This document shows, piece by piece, positions 38,299-49,455 of a stretch of 64,000 nt of DNA. The position numbers were made by a program, and so were the translations under genes. Below the pieces are notes generated by a model that was not told the origin of the DNA, made no database searches, and worked only from the letters and a program-made list of their open reading frames with translations. Origin of the DNA: Ichthyophthirius multifiliis (Eukaryota > Ciliophora > Oligohymenophorea > Hymenostomatida); contig NW_004085959.1 in NCBI RefSeq assembly GCF_000220395.1, positions 1 to 64,000 on the forward strand. Reading direction: 5' to 3'. Within the stretch, counting starts at the first letter, position 1; every line of letters begins with the position of its first letter.

Positions 38299-38566
38299 AA
38301 AAATAAACAATTGCTTTAATTTTTTTTATTTAAATATTTATTTGTTTTATGATTAAGATAAAATATTAATCAATATTTTTTTTTTTTTTTCTTTAATAAA
38401 AAAAAATATTAACATTAAAAGAATATTATAAAAGATTAATAATTAAATTACAAATTTTTTAAATAAATTCTAATTTAAAATTAAAAATCAATTCTGAAAA
38501 AATTATTAGAATATGTTTGCAATAAGAAATTTTAATTATATTTAAACTATAATTAATATTTCTTAA

Positions 38567-41024
38567 TCACCTAAGAAAATCATTATTAAAGTGTAAAAAA
38601 TAATCATTATTATTACTTTCATTAGGATTTGTGATTATTTTTTTGTGTTTTTAGTATTTAAGTACTACTTTTAAATCAATAAGACCCCTTTTGTTGTTAT
38701 TATTTAATAATTCATCACTAATTTTACGTGATCTATTAACCCCTCCTATAGACTTAATTAATAATTATTGATTTTCTTAATTATTTCGATATTATAAAAT
38801 ACAAAAATTATTTTTTTTCGATTCTATTATTTATTTAGTTTCTTATTAATTCAATTTTTTACTAAAAGTAAAAGTTTTATTACTTTAATATTAAAATTTT
38901 AATTATAATTGTTTTTTTAGGAAAACTTTAAATATATCATCTCCTTTTTAATAACCAAACAAAATATATAAGACTTATTATAATTCCTATATATATATAT
39001 GTTATTTTTTGTTTAAAATAAAAAAAATTTTTTTTTTTACTTTAGATTTAGACTCATCTAAAGATAAATATTTATTAATTAAACGATCTATTTCTTTATT
39101 TTAGATATCATTTTATTTAACCTTGATTTATTTTAATTATTCACGAATATTTTTATTTGCTGAAATCAAATTCATTTTACTTATAGGAATTTTTTTTAAA
39201 TTAAAAACTATTTCATTACTTGACTTCTAAGCACTTTCTGTATCTTCCCAAACCAAATTAGGAATCGAAGTTTTTGAACTCTATATAAGTAATGGATTTT
39301 TTATTTTAACAGTTTATTAAGCTAATTTTGATACCTTTTTTTAAATTTTTTATTTTTTTTTTTAAATTTAGATGTATAAACTCACTTTATTTTTTATTGT
39401 ATTAATATTATATTAATATTATGTATTTAAATAATTTTTATCAAAATTATTTTCTTCTAATTTACTTGAAGAGATATTTTGAAGTTGTTATTTTTATAAC
39501 ATAAAAGTTAATTCATCGTAATTAATTTCTGATTAGGCATACTCAATTAAATAGGAAACTGATTACTAGTCAATAATTGAAGGAAATATTTCAGATTAAT
39601 TCACATCTTCATTTATGTTTAGAAGAGCTTTAGTTATCCATACCATTGAAGTATTTTATAATCCTTTATTTTTTTTTAATTCTTATAAATAATGCTGTTT
39701 AAGCATATCTCTTGTAATGTTTTTTTTTTCTTTTAAAAGTTTAATTTATTTATCGTCTAGCTTTATATTTTCATTATTAAAATTTATTTAATTTATTAAA
39801 TTATTTTTATCGTTTTTAAATTAATTCTATTATTTATTTAAATATATTTATATATTTTTTATTTTTAAAAAAATACTTAGATATATTGTCTTTCTTATTC
39901 CATTTTTTGTAAAATTTTTTTTTTATTTTAAAATAAAGTCATAGAAAATCTTAAATCAGTTTATGTTTCAATTTTTTCCATTTCTTCAATTTACTACTAA
40001 TATTTATTTAATTATTCATTTAAATCTTTTAATTTATTTCCCAAATCTGCATTAGCAAATCTAAATTCTCTTATTCGGTTATATTTAGTTTGAATTTCAG
40101 TTTTAAGTGATTTATAATTATCTAAAAGAACTTTTTCCATAATTGTAAAATTATTTTTTTCTTCTTTTTGATCTTTAAAAGATTCTAATATGTTATCCTT
40201 TTCATTATAATTATTAAAAATTCCTTTAGGATAATTAATTTGCATGTTAATTTATTATTAAAGATTTTCAAATTCTATTAAATTAGTTGTTTTTCGGAAA
40301 TTTTCCATTAAATGCTTAAAACTAGTTAATGTAGTATTTTAAAAATGGCTTAATTCAGTATTAAAAATATCCTAAGCTTTTTATTTATTTATTTAAATTT
40401 AATTCATATTATTTTCTTTTTCAATTATTTTTCCATTTTATTATTATTTGTATATATTGTTATCTTATAATGTTTTTTATATTCTACTAAAAACCATTTA
40501 ATTAACAAGTTTTTTGTTTAATTTTCTTTATAAAGATTCAAAACCTAGTTTTATTTTATCATCAGCTTTTTTTTCTTCTTTTATATCATTTATTTCTTCA
40601 TCTTCTTTTATGCTTTTTTCCTCTTCTATTGCCATTTTACGATTTTCTTAATCGTTTGTTATTGCATTTATTGCTTCTACGTCTATTTAGGGATCTAATT
40701 AATCCAACTTTAATGATTCTTCGTGATCTTTTCGCATTTTTTTTAATTCTTCAGCATTTTCAGCTGTTTTTATTAATAGATCTTTCTTCCATTTTTCTAA
40801 ATTTGTTGATATTTTTCGATTATCATTTAAATATGTTTTTGGTTCAGGAAAAAATTCGCCTTCAATATCTTTATAAGGATTATATTGATATGAGTTTTTA
40901 TCGGATTTTTGTTATATTGGTTTTTAATATTATTTTTCGCATTAAAATTCTAATTTGGATGAAGTTTCAGAATTTTTATTGGTAACAATATTAATTTTTA
41001 CCTTTTTTTTATTTATGATTTCAT
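38567..41024 (-). CDS. Long coiled-coil protein, unknown function
   Basis: Exons 39877-41024, 39386-39826, 39041-39334 and 38567-38986. The first carries one missing base in an 8-base T run (41003-41010). With it the sum is 2304 nt, 767 aa, and all phases are 0. The N-terminal half is a long acidic and basic heptad-rich region (LEKWKKDLLIKTAENAEELK; TIMEKVLLDNYKSLKTEIQ; LGNKLKDLNEQLNKYQQ). A short folded-looking stretch follows (SMVWITKALLNINED). The tail is basic with LIKSIGGVNRSRK. This suits a cytoskeletal, basal-body or ciliary protein, which is inference only. It is convergent with PRPS, 268 bp apart. Confidence 0.68.
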
Positions 41025-42055
41025 TTTTTTTTTTATATATATATATATATATTTGTTTATTATTATAAAGGGTGTTTAATTTTTTTTTATCAATTTAGGC
41101 TTTTTAAATTAAATATAATATATTTGGATGATTTATTTATTATTTAAAAGTCTTCAAGTTTTTAAAATTTGCATTAAAATTTAAAAAAAATTACATATAC
41201 TGATAAATATTTTTATTTTATTAATTTTAAAAAATATAATTTATTTCAATAATATCACAAGTGTTTTTTATTATTTATTTAATTTACTAAACAAATAAAA
41301 AAAAAAAAACTTAATAATTTTTTTTTATTTTTTTAATAAAATTAAATATATATAAATCATATATTTAAGAAAATAAATATACTTAATTTTTATTTAAAAT
41401 TTTTAGTTATTTGTATGTTTTTATAAAATATAAACATATATATATTGAAGATTACTTTAAATATTAAATATAATATAGTAATTTATAAAATCAAGAATTA
41501 TATATTTAAGTTATTTACTTACATTTTTATTTGTAATATGTAAATTAGAAGGATGATAAAAATATTTTTTATCATTGTTTAACAAAAATATAAAAAAAGA
41601 AAATTTAATCATTTAAATGAAACGGTATATTTAATATACATTAATTTATTGTATTGTAAATTTAATTTATGTATTAATTATAAAGAATGAGTTTCTTGAT
41701 AATTCACATTTTTATAAGCATTATTTTATTGAAAATAACCTTGTTGATATTATTTAATATTAAATTGAATTTCTTTTTAAATATTTAATCATTTAAATAT
41801 ATATTTATAACGTTTATAATATTTTTAATATAAACTAGATAAAAAACTGAAAATATTTATTCTTACTCATATTGTTTTTATTGCGTTTTAAAATAAAATT
41901 ACAAAAAAATAAAAAAAAATATCAATATTATAAAAAAAAAAATTATATTTTTTAATAGAAATTTATAATTTCATTATTTTTATTGTGATTATTTTATTTA
42001 TAATAAATAATCTATTACTTGATAATTATATAATATTTTTTCTTTTCATTTATTA
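41025..42055. other. Intergenic, no gene seen
   Basis: About 1 kb A/T-rich spacer between two minus-strand genes, with a short AT tract near 41036-41052. Confidence 0.5.
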
Positions 42056-43032
42056 ATTCTTACTTTTAATTTTACGTATTTTTCTTTTAATTATTATATC
42101 CAATAATCCGGTATTTAAGGCTATATTTTTTATTATTATTTGTATTATTTATTAGACTATTCTAAGCGTTATATAAATTATTCTATTTCTTCATTTATAT
42201 GATTTATTTTTTTATTTTTTTTGTTATTTTTTTATTCCATTTTATTTTTTTATTTATTCCTATTCTTTATTTTGAAGATTTTAACTTTATTATATATTTT
42301 AAGTTTATTAATTAACTTTTTATTTATTACTATTTTCATTATTTTCATTATTTTTATTATTATTTGAATTATTATCTATATACTTACAATTGTTATTAGT
42401 AGCATTACTGTTATTATTATTTTACATTATTTAATCTAAGGAAATAATTTGATTAAAACATTCAATATTTACAGTTTCTAAATTTCTATTAAATTAATCT
42501 TCCTATTGTTTAAAATCATCTTCATACTCAGTATCTTCATTATCCTAGATTTACTATTGTAATTTATCTACAAATATTTTCTATGTTTCTGTAATTTTTT
42601 AACTTTTATTTTATTTTATTTTTATTATTTTTAGCAAAATTATTTATATAAAAAAAACTTTACTCAGGGATAAATCCATTTTACATATCTTATTCAATAA
42701 TTTATATTATTTAAGTTTACTAAGAAAAAGGCAAATTGCATTTTAACTTTTTTATCTATAATTTATTTATTTTATTTTTATAAAAAAAAATTAGCATAAT
42801 TTTTAAAATGTATAACCTTTTAAAATAATTCTATATGAAAATTTTATTTATCAAATTCATTTATTTAATCAATGAATTATGGATAGTTTATCAAGCTTAA
42901 GTTGTATTCAGAAAAAATTCCTAAATTCCTAAATTACTTTAGATTTATTTTTTATAAATTTTGAAACTTTTAATTTAACTATTGATTATTTAAAATTTAA
43001 TCGAATTATTTGACTTTATTTTATTTTTTCAT
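42056..43032 (-). CDS. Asn/Gln-rich coiled-coil protein, unknown function
   Basis: Starts MKKQNKVKQFDQIL. Exon 1 ends after LFQK, exon 2 covers LKCNLPFSQQTQ to FIPEQ, and exon 3 opens with TQKIFVDKLQQQ. The two introns keep phase. The third exon holds an acidic helix (NEDTEYEDDF) and a long Asn/Lys/Gln tract, then a clear C-terminus (PDYWIQQLKEKYVKLKV) before TGA. A frame break must lie in the A-rich tract near 42200-42240. I do not recognise the family. Confidence 0.5.
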
Positions 43033-43980
43033 TAAAAAATATGTATTAATTAATTTAAAATATAATATATAAAATAATAATTATATTTTAAAAATTATAA
43101 ACAATTGCTTTTTTATAAAAATAAAAAATAATTTTTCATATTATTCCTATTAGTAAGTTTGCAAAATATTAAATAAAATAGAAAAAAACATAGAAAAATT
43201 AAAGTTTAAAAATTAAATAATTTTTTTTTTTTATAAAAAAAAAATATATATTATAAAAAATATTAGAGACATGAAATCCCTCAAAAAAAAAATTATTAAA
43301 AATTAAAATAAAAATATATATGAATAATCTTTTTTTTTTTTTTTAAATTAATTATATAAATCTTAAAAATTCTTTTGTTTATTTTTTTGTTAGTTTTTAT
43401 TATAAAAATCAAAAATAATAAACAAAACAAAAACTTGTGAAATTAATTAAAAATGTAGGCAATTTAATTTTAAGGAATTTAAATATATATTTTAGGTAAA
43501 GTATATAAATTTAAGAAATTAACTGTTAAATAATTTCTTTGAATTATATACTTTACTAGGTGATGGCTATGATAATTTATATTAAATTCACTATTTGATT
43601 AAATTGCTCTATTTAATTTCGCACTTATTAAAAAGATTACAAATATTTATATATGTAATCAGGAACAATAGTGCTTGAAGATTTAAATTTTTGCTACTTA
43701 ACTAAAACATTACTAGCTTATAGTTTTTCATATTTTCTGTTATTTTTATTTAAAAAATAAGATTAATCATAAAAAAACCATTATAGCCTTTTTTTTTCAA
43801 TTTAGTTTTTAACGAAAAAATATTATGAAATCATAAAGTTTAATTTTAAAAAAATATTTTTGTTAAATCCATATTTTGTTTTTATAATAATAACTAATAA
43901 ACAAATATAAAAAAATATCTTTTAATTATATATATTTTTTTTATTAAAATATAAAAAAATAATAATTAATAATTATAAAT
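43033..43980. other. Intergenic, contains a strong inverted repeat
   Basis: No gene seen on either strand. The notable element is the hairpin at 43496-43556, described separately. Confidence 0.5.
43496..43556. repeat. Inverted repeat, 26-bp arms, 9-nt loop
   Basis: Left arm 43496-43521 begins GTAAAGTATATAA; right arm 43531-43556 ends TTATATACTTTAC. The arms are complementary except at a few central positions; the loop is ACTGTTAAA. It could be a hairpin RNA, a miniature transposon remnant or a regulatory cruciform. Confidence 0.75.
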
Positions 43981-44249
43981 ATTCATCTTATCTTAATTTT
44001 GCTTTTTTATAAGATAATTTGATTAATTTCATAAATCATACTTGATATTATTAAATACCGTAAACTATATTATAAAGTTATTAATTATATTATAATTAAT
44101 AATTCCTTAATTTTATTATAAAAAAGTAATTTGTTTGATAATTTTTAATAATTACGAAAAAAAATAAAAAAAATATGAATAAATATAAATACTAAATTAA
44201 AATTAAAATTTTATGTTAAATAAATAAAAATTTTCTCTATAAAATTAAT

Positions 44250-45200
44250 ATTATTTATTATCTTTTATGTTAGATATATTTTATTTATTAAAATTATTAA
44301 TTATCTGTTATAAATTTTGAAAAATATCTTAGTTTTATTTGTTTTGCATGAATTCTTAATTTTGTATTTTTCCTTTTATGTTATTAATTTTATTTTCTTT
44401 AATTTTATCTAATATTACTTTATTTTTATTTATTTATTTTTTAATTTAATTAAAAAAAAAATTAATTATATTATATTTTCTTTATTTTATTAAATTAATT
44501 TATTCATATTTGCTTTTGTGACCTTTAAATAATTTTAAGTATATTTAACGTAAATTTAAGCTTAGTTGTTATTTTACTTTTAGTTTTAGTTCAATAAATT
44601 TTCCTTCTTGCTTTGATTTACTTTTTCTTAAAATTGATTAAATATTTATTTCTAATTCATTTTTTTAAAATCTATATTTATTCGCTTTCAAATTATTTTT
44701 ATATTTTTTTATAAATTATAAATATTTTATTTTCTTTATTATTATTATTATATATATATTATTTATTTGTTATTTATTGTTAATAATTTTAAGAATAATA
44801 ATATAAAAATTTATTTTCTTAATGTCATTTTAATATTTATTAATTATAATTTATTTATTTTATCTAACATTTATATTATAGTCTTTCATTTACTAATTAT
44901 ATTATTTTTTAAAAAGATATTATTTATGATGTATTTGAAAATAAAAAAATATTTTATAAACTTAGAAAATTTTTTAATGAGTAATACTGTTATGAAATTT
45001 TAATTTTTTTATTATTTTTCTTACTTTTATTATTATGATTATTAATATTTTAATGTATTTATATATTCTATTTTTTGTTACTAAGTTTTAATTATTTTCT
45101 TCTTTTATTCTTATAGTGTTAATTTTTATACTTTTATATGCTTCGATTTTTTTAAAGTATTTAATCAGCTATTTTATCTAAATTTCTAAAATTTTAATTT
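44250..45200 (-). CDS. Possible Lys-rich coiled-coil gene, poorly resolved
   Basis: The minus strand has a long TGA-free stretch with helical, Lys/Asn/Gln-rich content (QSILRKSKSKQEGKFIELKL; ILDKIKENKINNIKGKI). Composition alone could produce this in such A-rich DNA. No start, introns or homologous domain can be fixed. Treat as a candidate only. Confidence 0.25.
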
Positions 45201-45249
45201 TAATATATATATTAAATAATAATAAATAATTATTACTTAATCATATTTT

Positions 45250-46078
45250 ATTTTTTAAAATTAATCAATTAGCAAAAAGAAAGACTATTATCAATTTTTT
45301 ATTCTTTATTGGATTTTTAAAAAATTAAAATAAATATAAACAAGTAATACTTTTTTTCTCTTTGTTTTTGCTTTTTATTTATTTTATTGTTTTTTTTTTA
45401 ATTTAATTATTTCATTTTGTTTTTTTGTTTTACAAAATGTTATTAATGTAATTAAACAATTTCATTATAACAATAATTAAATTAAATAATCCAATTTAAA
45501 CAATTCACTCTCGTATTGTCCTTTTAAATAATAATTACTTTTAGTTTATTAAATATTAATATATTTATAAATATTTAAACAAATATAAATACTTTATTAT
45601 TTTTTAAAATGAAAATAGCGACTAATAAAGGTTAATTTTTAGGCGACTTTTAAGTTTATATGAAATAAAGTTTGCTTAAAACTTGCTATTTATTTAATTC
45701 GACTTTTTATAAATACATTTTGCTTATATTTTTTGCAAAATTTTATTTCAAAAAATCAACATAAACAAGTAATATTTTATTCATTTTAATTATTTCATTA
45801 TTATAATTATTAAGAGTTGTTTTATAATACAATATTCTATATATTTATTTTAATCTAAGTTTATTACAACTAAAAATAATTATTATTTTTTTATATAATA
45901 AAAAAATTATTATAATTTTTTAATTTAAAAATTAAAATTTATACATTATTATTTAGTTTATAAAATAAAAAAAAAATGATAAATTATTTTTATACAATAT
46001 AAATAAATATTAAAATTATCTAAATACTTTTTATAAAATGCAATTACTTTATTGTATTTATTATCATATTTCTTTTAT

Positions 46079-46140
<62 letters not shown>

Positions 46141-46401
46141 TAATTGAAATTTTTTTATAAATTATGATTTAATATTTGTTTATATATGACATATAGTTTA
46201 TATATTGTTAAACTTAATTAACAAAAACTGATATAAATTTACATTCCAAAATGACCAAGGAATTAATATATCTTAGTTCTAAAATATATACGCAAACAAT
46301 TTAATTAATATATTTATACAATAAATAATAGATTGGTTAAACTAATTTTATATAATTAATATATTTTTCATAATTTTTATTTTTTAATTATTTTTGTTTT
46401 T
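45250..46401. other. Intergenic with (AT)n tract and a 14-mer repeat pair
   Basis: No gene seen. (AT)n lies at 46085-46136. The 14-mer ATAAACAAGTAATA occurs at 45336-45349 and 45761-45774. Confidence 0.5.
46085..46136. repeat. (AT)n dinucleotide tract
   Basis: About 26 AT units; the longest such tract in the window. Confidence 0.9.
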
Positions 46402-47055
46402 TCAAACATTATAAAATTCACTAATATAATTCGAAATTTCTTTAATATTTTATAATTCATCTTAATTTTATTCATCAATAATAGTAAATATCCAATTTTT
46501 TCCTTTAAAATTAACATTATTTTTATTACAAAAAAGTACGGATAAATACAAACAACTAATAGCTATACTTTTGGGTGAATAAAATATACAAATATTAATT
46601 AAGTAAGAATCATTTAGAAATTTTTTCGCATAAAAAAATACTCTTTCTTCAAATAAATATTTTAAAAAATTCTGAAATTAATTAAGATAAAAAATAGGAA
46701 CTTAAAAATCTAAATTAAACCCAATACATTCTAATATTTGAGTTTCTGTTTATAAAATTTACTCTTTAAAAAGGTTAAAATCTAATTGTTTGTCATTCTT
46801 TTCTTCATTTTAATCAATAAAATTATAGATTTCATCTATATCTATTTAAAAATCGTTTAATTTACAGGCTAAAAAAGCACAACTAATCGAAACAATTAAA
46901 TTTTCTTAAGTAAAATATTAATAAAAAATATGTAAAAAGTAAAAAGATTATCCTAATACATTTTCTGGAACACAAAAATTTTTCACAAAATTAAACAAAA
47001 ACTAAAATGTTTAAAAATTACAAAAACAAATATTTTTATTAATTAATAATTTCAT
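46402..47055 (-). CDS. Cyclin (cyclin K/L/T-like fold)
   Basis: Single exon, 217 aa, frame exact. Cyclins activate a partner CDK. The first cyclin fold carries ISCAFLACKLNDF, followed by IDEIYNFI, and the turn QTETQILECIGFNLDFQVP matches the transcription-type cyclin motif (ExxiLxxLgFdL). The second fold includes SPKSIAISCLYLSVLF. The length equals the bare two-fold core with no destruction box or PEST tail, which fits the transcriptional cyclins better than mitotic A/B types. The CDK partner is not in the window. Confidence 0.78.
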
Positions 47056-47212
47056 TAAAAAAAATAAAATCAAATAGTAATATTTAATAAAAAAAATAAA
47101 TGATTTATTTTACTATTTACATATTATTTAATAAAAAAAGTGATTTTTTATATTAAAGAAAATATTATTTTTATATATATAAAAGATAGAGGAAAAATAT
47201 AAAATAAAAAAT

Positions 47213-49244
47213 TCAAAAAAAATTTTATAAATATAAATTTTCAGAGACTTTTTTTCCTGTAGAAATACAATCAATAATCCAATGAGATGAAACAATATAA
47301 ATTTATTTCCATTTTATTTAAAATTCCTAATGTTATAAATTATTTTTTTCTTTAATTAAAATTATATTTTTTAGCCTCTTTTTAATCACAAATTAAATGA
47401 GTAGTTTTTTCTGAAAACTCATATTGACTTCCCATAATTTTAATGCTTTCTTTTAAAGCTAATTTCTCATTAGGATTAAATCCTGAGCAAAAAATACATA
47501 AAGGAACCATATCTTATAATGGAGTTTGAAAAGTAAAAGGATAAAGATGAATTAGTTATAGGTTATGGATATCTTGAACAACTTTTTTCTTTTCTATGCA
47601 AAAATCAATCCATCTATAGGAAAAATACATTACATTTTTTTTCTCTTTGTTTATGTTTTTTTCGTTTGTGGGACAGTCGTCTAATATATGGAAAATTAAA
47701 TAAATTTTATCATCTATTTTTTAAATTATATCTCCTTAATTTTCGAATATTTTTGTTTTGTATTAATTTAGTTTTCTTTTATAGTGCCTAGGATCTAAAT
47801 AAAAAGTGTATCCTTTGAACAAATTGCTTTTTATTTATACAAGCTTTTTTTATTGTTTAAATGAAAGTTTTTTTTTCGCATTTTCTTTTTCGTTATTGTT
47901 TTCTTCTATTATTGATTATTATGTTTGCTTTTTTATTAACATCAAATTTTCGACAAAACTATTATTATTTAAACTATTATTAATATTATTATTTATTAAC
48001 AAATTATTAGTGTTATTAATATTGCTATTGTTATTTAAGTATTTTTGATTAAAAATTCCTAATTCTTGGGCTTTATAGTCATTTTCATTCAATTTTTTTT
48101 AAATTTCAAAACACTCTTGGAGCCATTCAGGATGTAAAATAAATATTTAGTCTCCAAATTGGTGGAAAATTTATAAATCTTAATTTTTATAATAAGGTGT
48201 TATTATATGAGTAGTGCATGGAAGTATACAGTTTGTTTGATAACCGCCTCCTGCATTTATTAGGAAATTTATTTCTCTTTATTTTTACTAAGGTATATAT
48301 TCTAAATATACAAATACGTTTATATTGCTTAAATATTAATATTTAGGGTCATCAACTTCTATAAATTCCATTTTTTTCGTTATCGTTTGTTCGTCATCGA
48401 TTTTTATTTGTGTTAAATCAATCTATTTGGTTTATTTATTTTTCAAATATAAAATATAAATAAATTACCTTATTAACTACATAATGTTTAGGGTAAATGA
48501 ATTGTTTTCTGTAAAAACATTCCAAAAGCCACTTCTCATCAACTGCGGGCTATTTAATTATATTTAAGTATTGTTAATAATTGTTCTCGCTATTTAATAT
48601 TATGAAGTCTACTTTATTATATAAAGAAGATCCTGAACAGACATCAGTTATATCACTTATTGTATCTCCTCCATTTTCACGAATAAAATTAGATATAAAA
48701 TTATAATCAGGGCTTGTAAATCCTAAAATATTAAACTTACAGTCTTAAAATATAAGAAGTTTATAACTCTCGGTATCTTATATCAAAAATTGTTTTTATT
48801 CTATACTATCTAAAAGCCATTAAACATTAACTATCGGGATACCTTTATCTTAGCAAAACTTTTTGTTTTAATTTTTTTATTTTTATTTTAAAAATATTAA
48901 ACCTTAGTTTTTAAGGAAAAAGATTTTTATGCAATTAAAATTTGGGTTTATTATGAAGGATTTTCTTCGTATATTCCATCTAAATCTTATATTGATTTTT
49001 TATTATATTCTTTTGTTTCCTTCGAGAAACCAGTCATACATATGTATATTGGATTTTATTTTATATCATTCAAACTGTTTGAACTTCTTGAACTGCTTGA
49101 ACTGCTTGAACTACTTGAACTACTTGAACTACTTGAACTGCTTGAACTGCTTGAACTGCTTGAATTGCTTAAATTGCTTAAATTGCTTGAATTGCTTGAA
49201 TTGTTAGTATTTAATGCATTTTCTTAAATATTTTTTGGCGGCAT
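47213..49244 (-). CDS. Five-BRCT protein, TopBP1/Dpb11-like, with poly-Ser tract
   Basis: Exons 48903-49244, 48469-48858 and 47213-48422, about 646 aa; phases are 0. One extra base in a 7-base T run (47343-47349) must be removed to reach the last 35 residues. BRCT repeats bind phosphoproteins at replication origins and DNA damage. Five repeats end in the typical Trp helix: GIPIVNVQWLLDSI, AVDEKWLLECF, ILHPEWLQECF, FSYRWIDFCIEK and YIVSSHWIIDCIS. The last starts FCSGFNPNEKLALKESI. Residues about 15-50 are a Ser/Asn run coded by alternating AGC/AGT and TCA codons (49075-49205). The TopBP1 name rests on repeat number and pattern; other multi-BRCT proteins are possible. Confidence 0.78.
49075..49205. 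repeat. Hexanucleotide-like tract coding poly-Ser
   Basis: Imperfect repeats of CTTGAACTG/CTTGAATTG on the plus strand. On the minus strand they read as Ser codons (AGC, AGT, TCA) near the N-terminus of the BRCT protein. Confidence 0.85.
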
Positions 49245-49455
49245 TTTTCTTTTAATATTTATATATGTATATGTTATGATTATGTTATATATATATTTAT
49301 TTTGTATATTTATTAAATACAAATATATCTTATTTAAAAAAAATAGTATAATTTATTAATATAAAAAATTTAATTTATTTATAAAATATATATATATATA
49401 TATATAATTTATTTATATCTTATATTTAGAAATATATCTTTATATATAATAAAAA

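Noticed and set aside
40629-40985. 118-codon plus-strand open frame
   Set aside because: It lies opposite the long coiled-coil gene at 38567-41024; hydrophobic Leu/Phe-rich composition is what the complement of Lys/Glu/Asn codons gives.
48929-49227. Plus-strand Leu/Asn/Cys repeat reading frames
   Set aside because: They are the complement of the Ser-coding repeat in the minus-strand BRCT gene, whose domains and exon phases are consistent.
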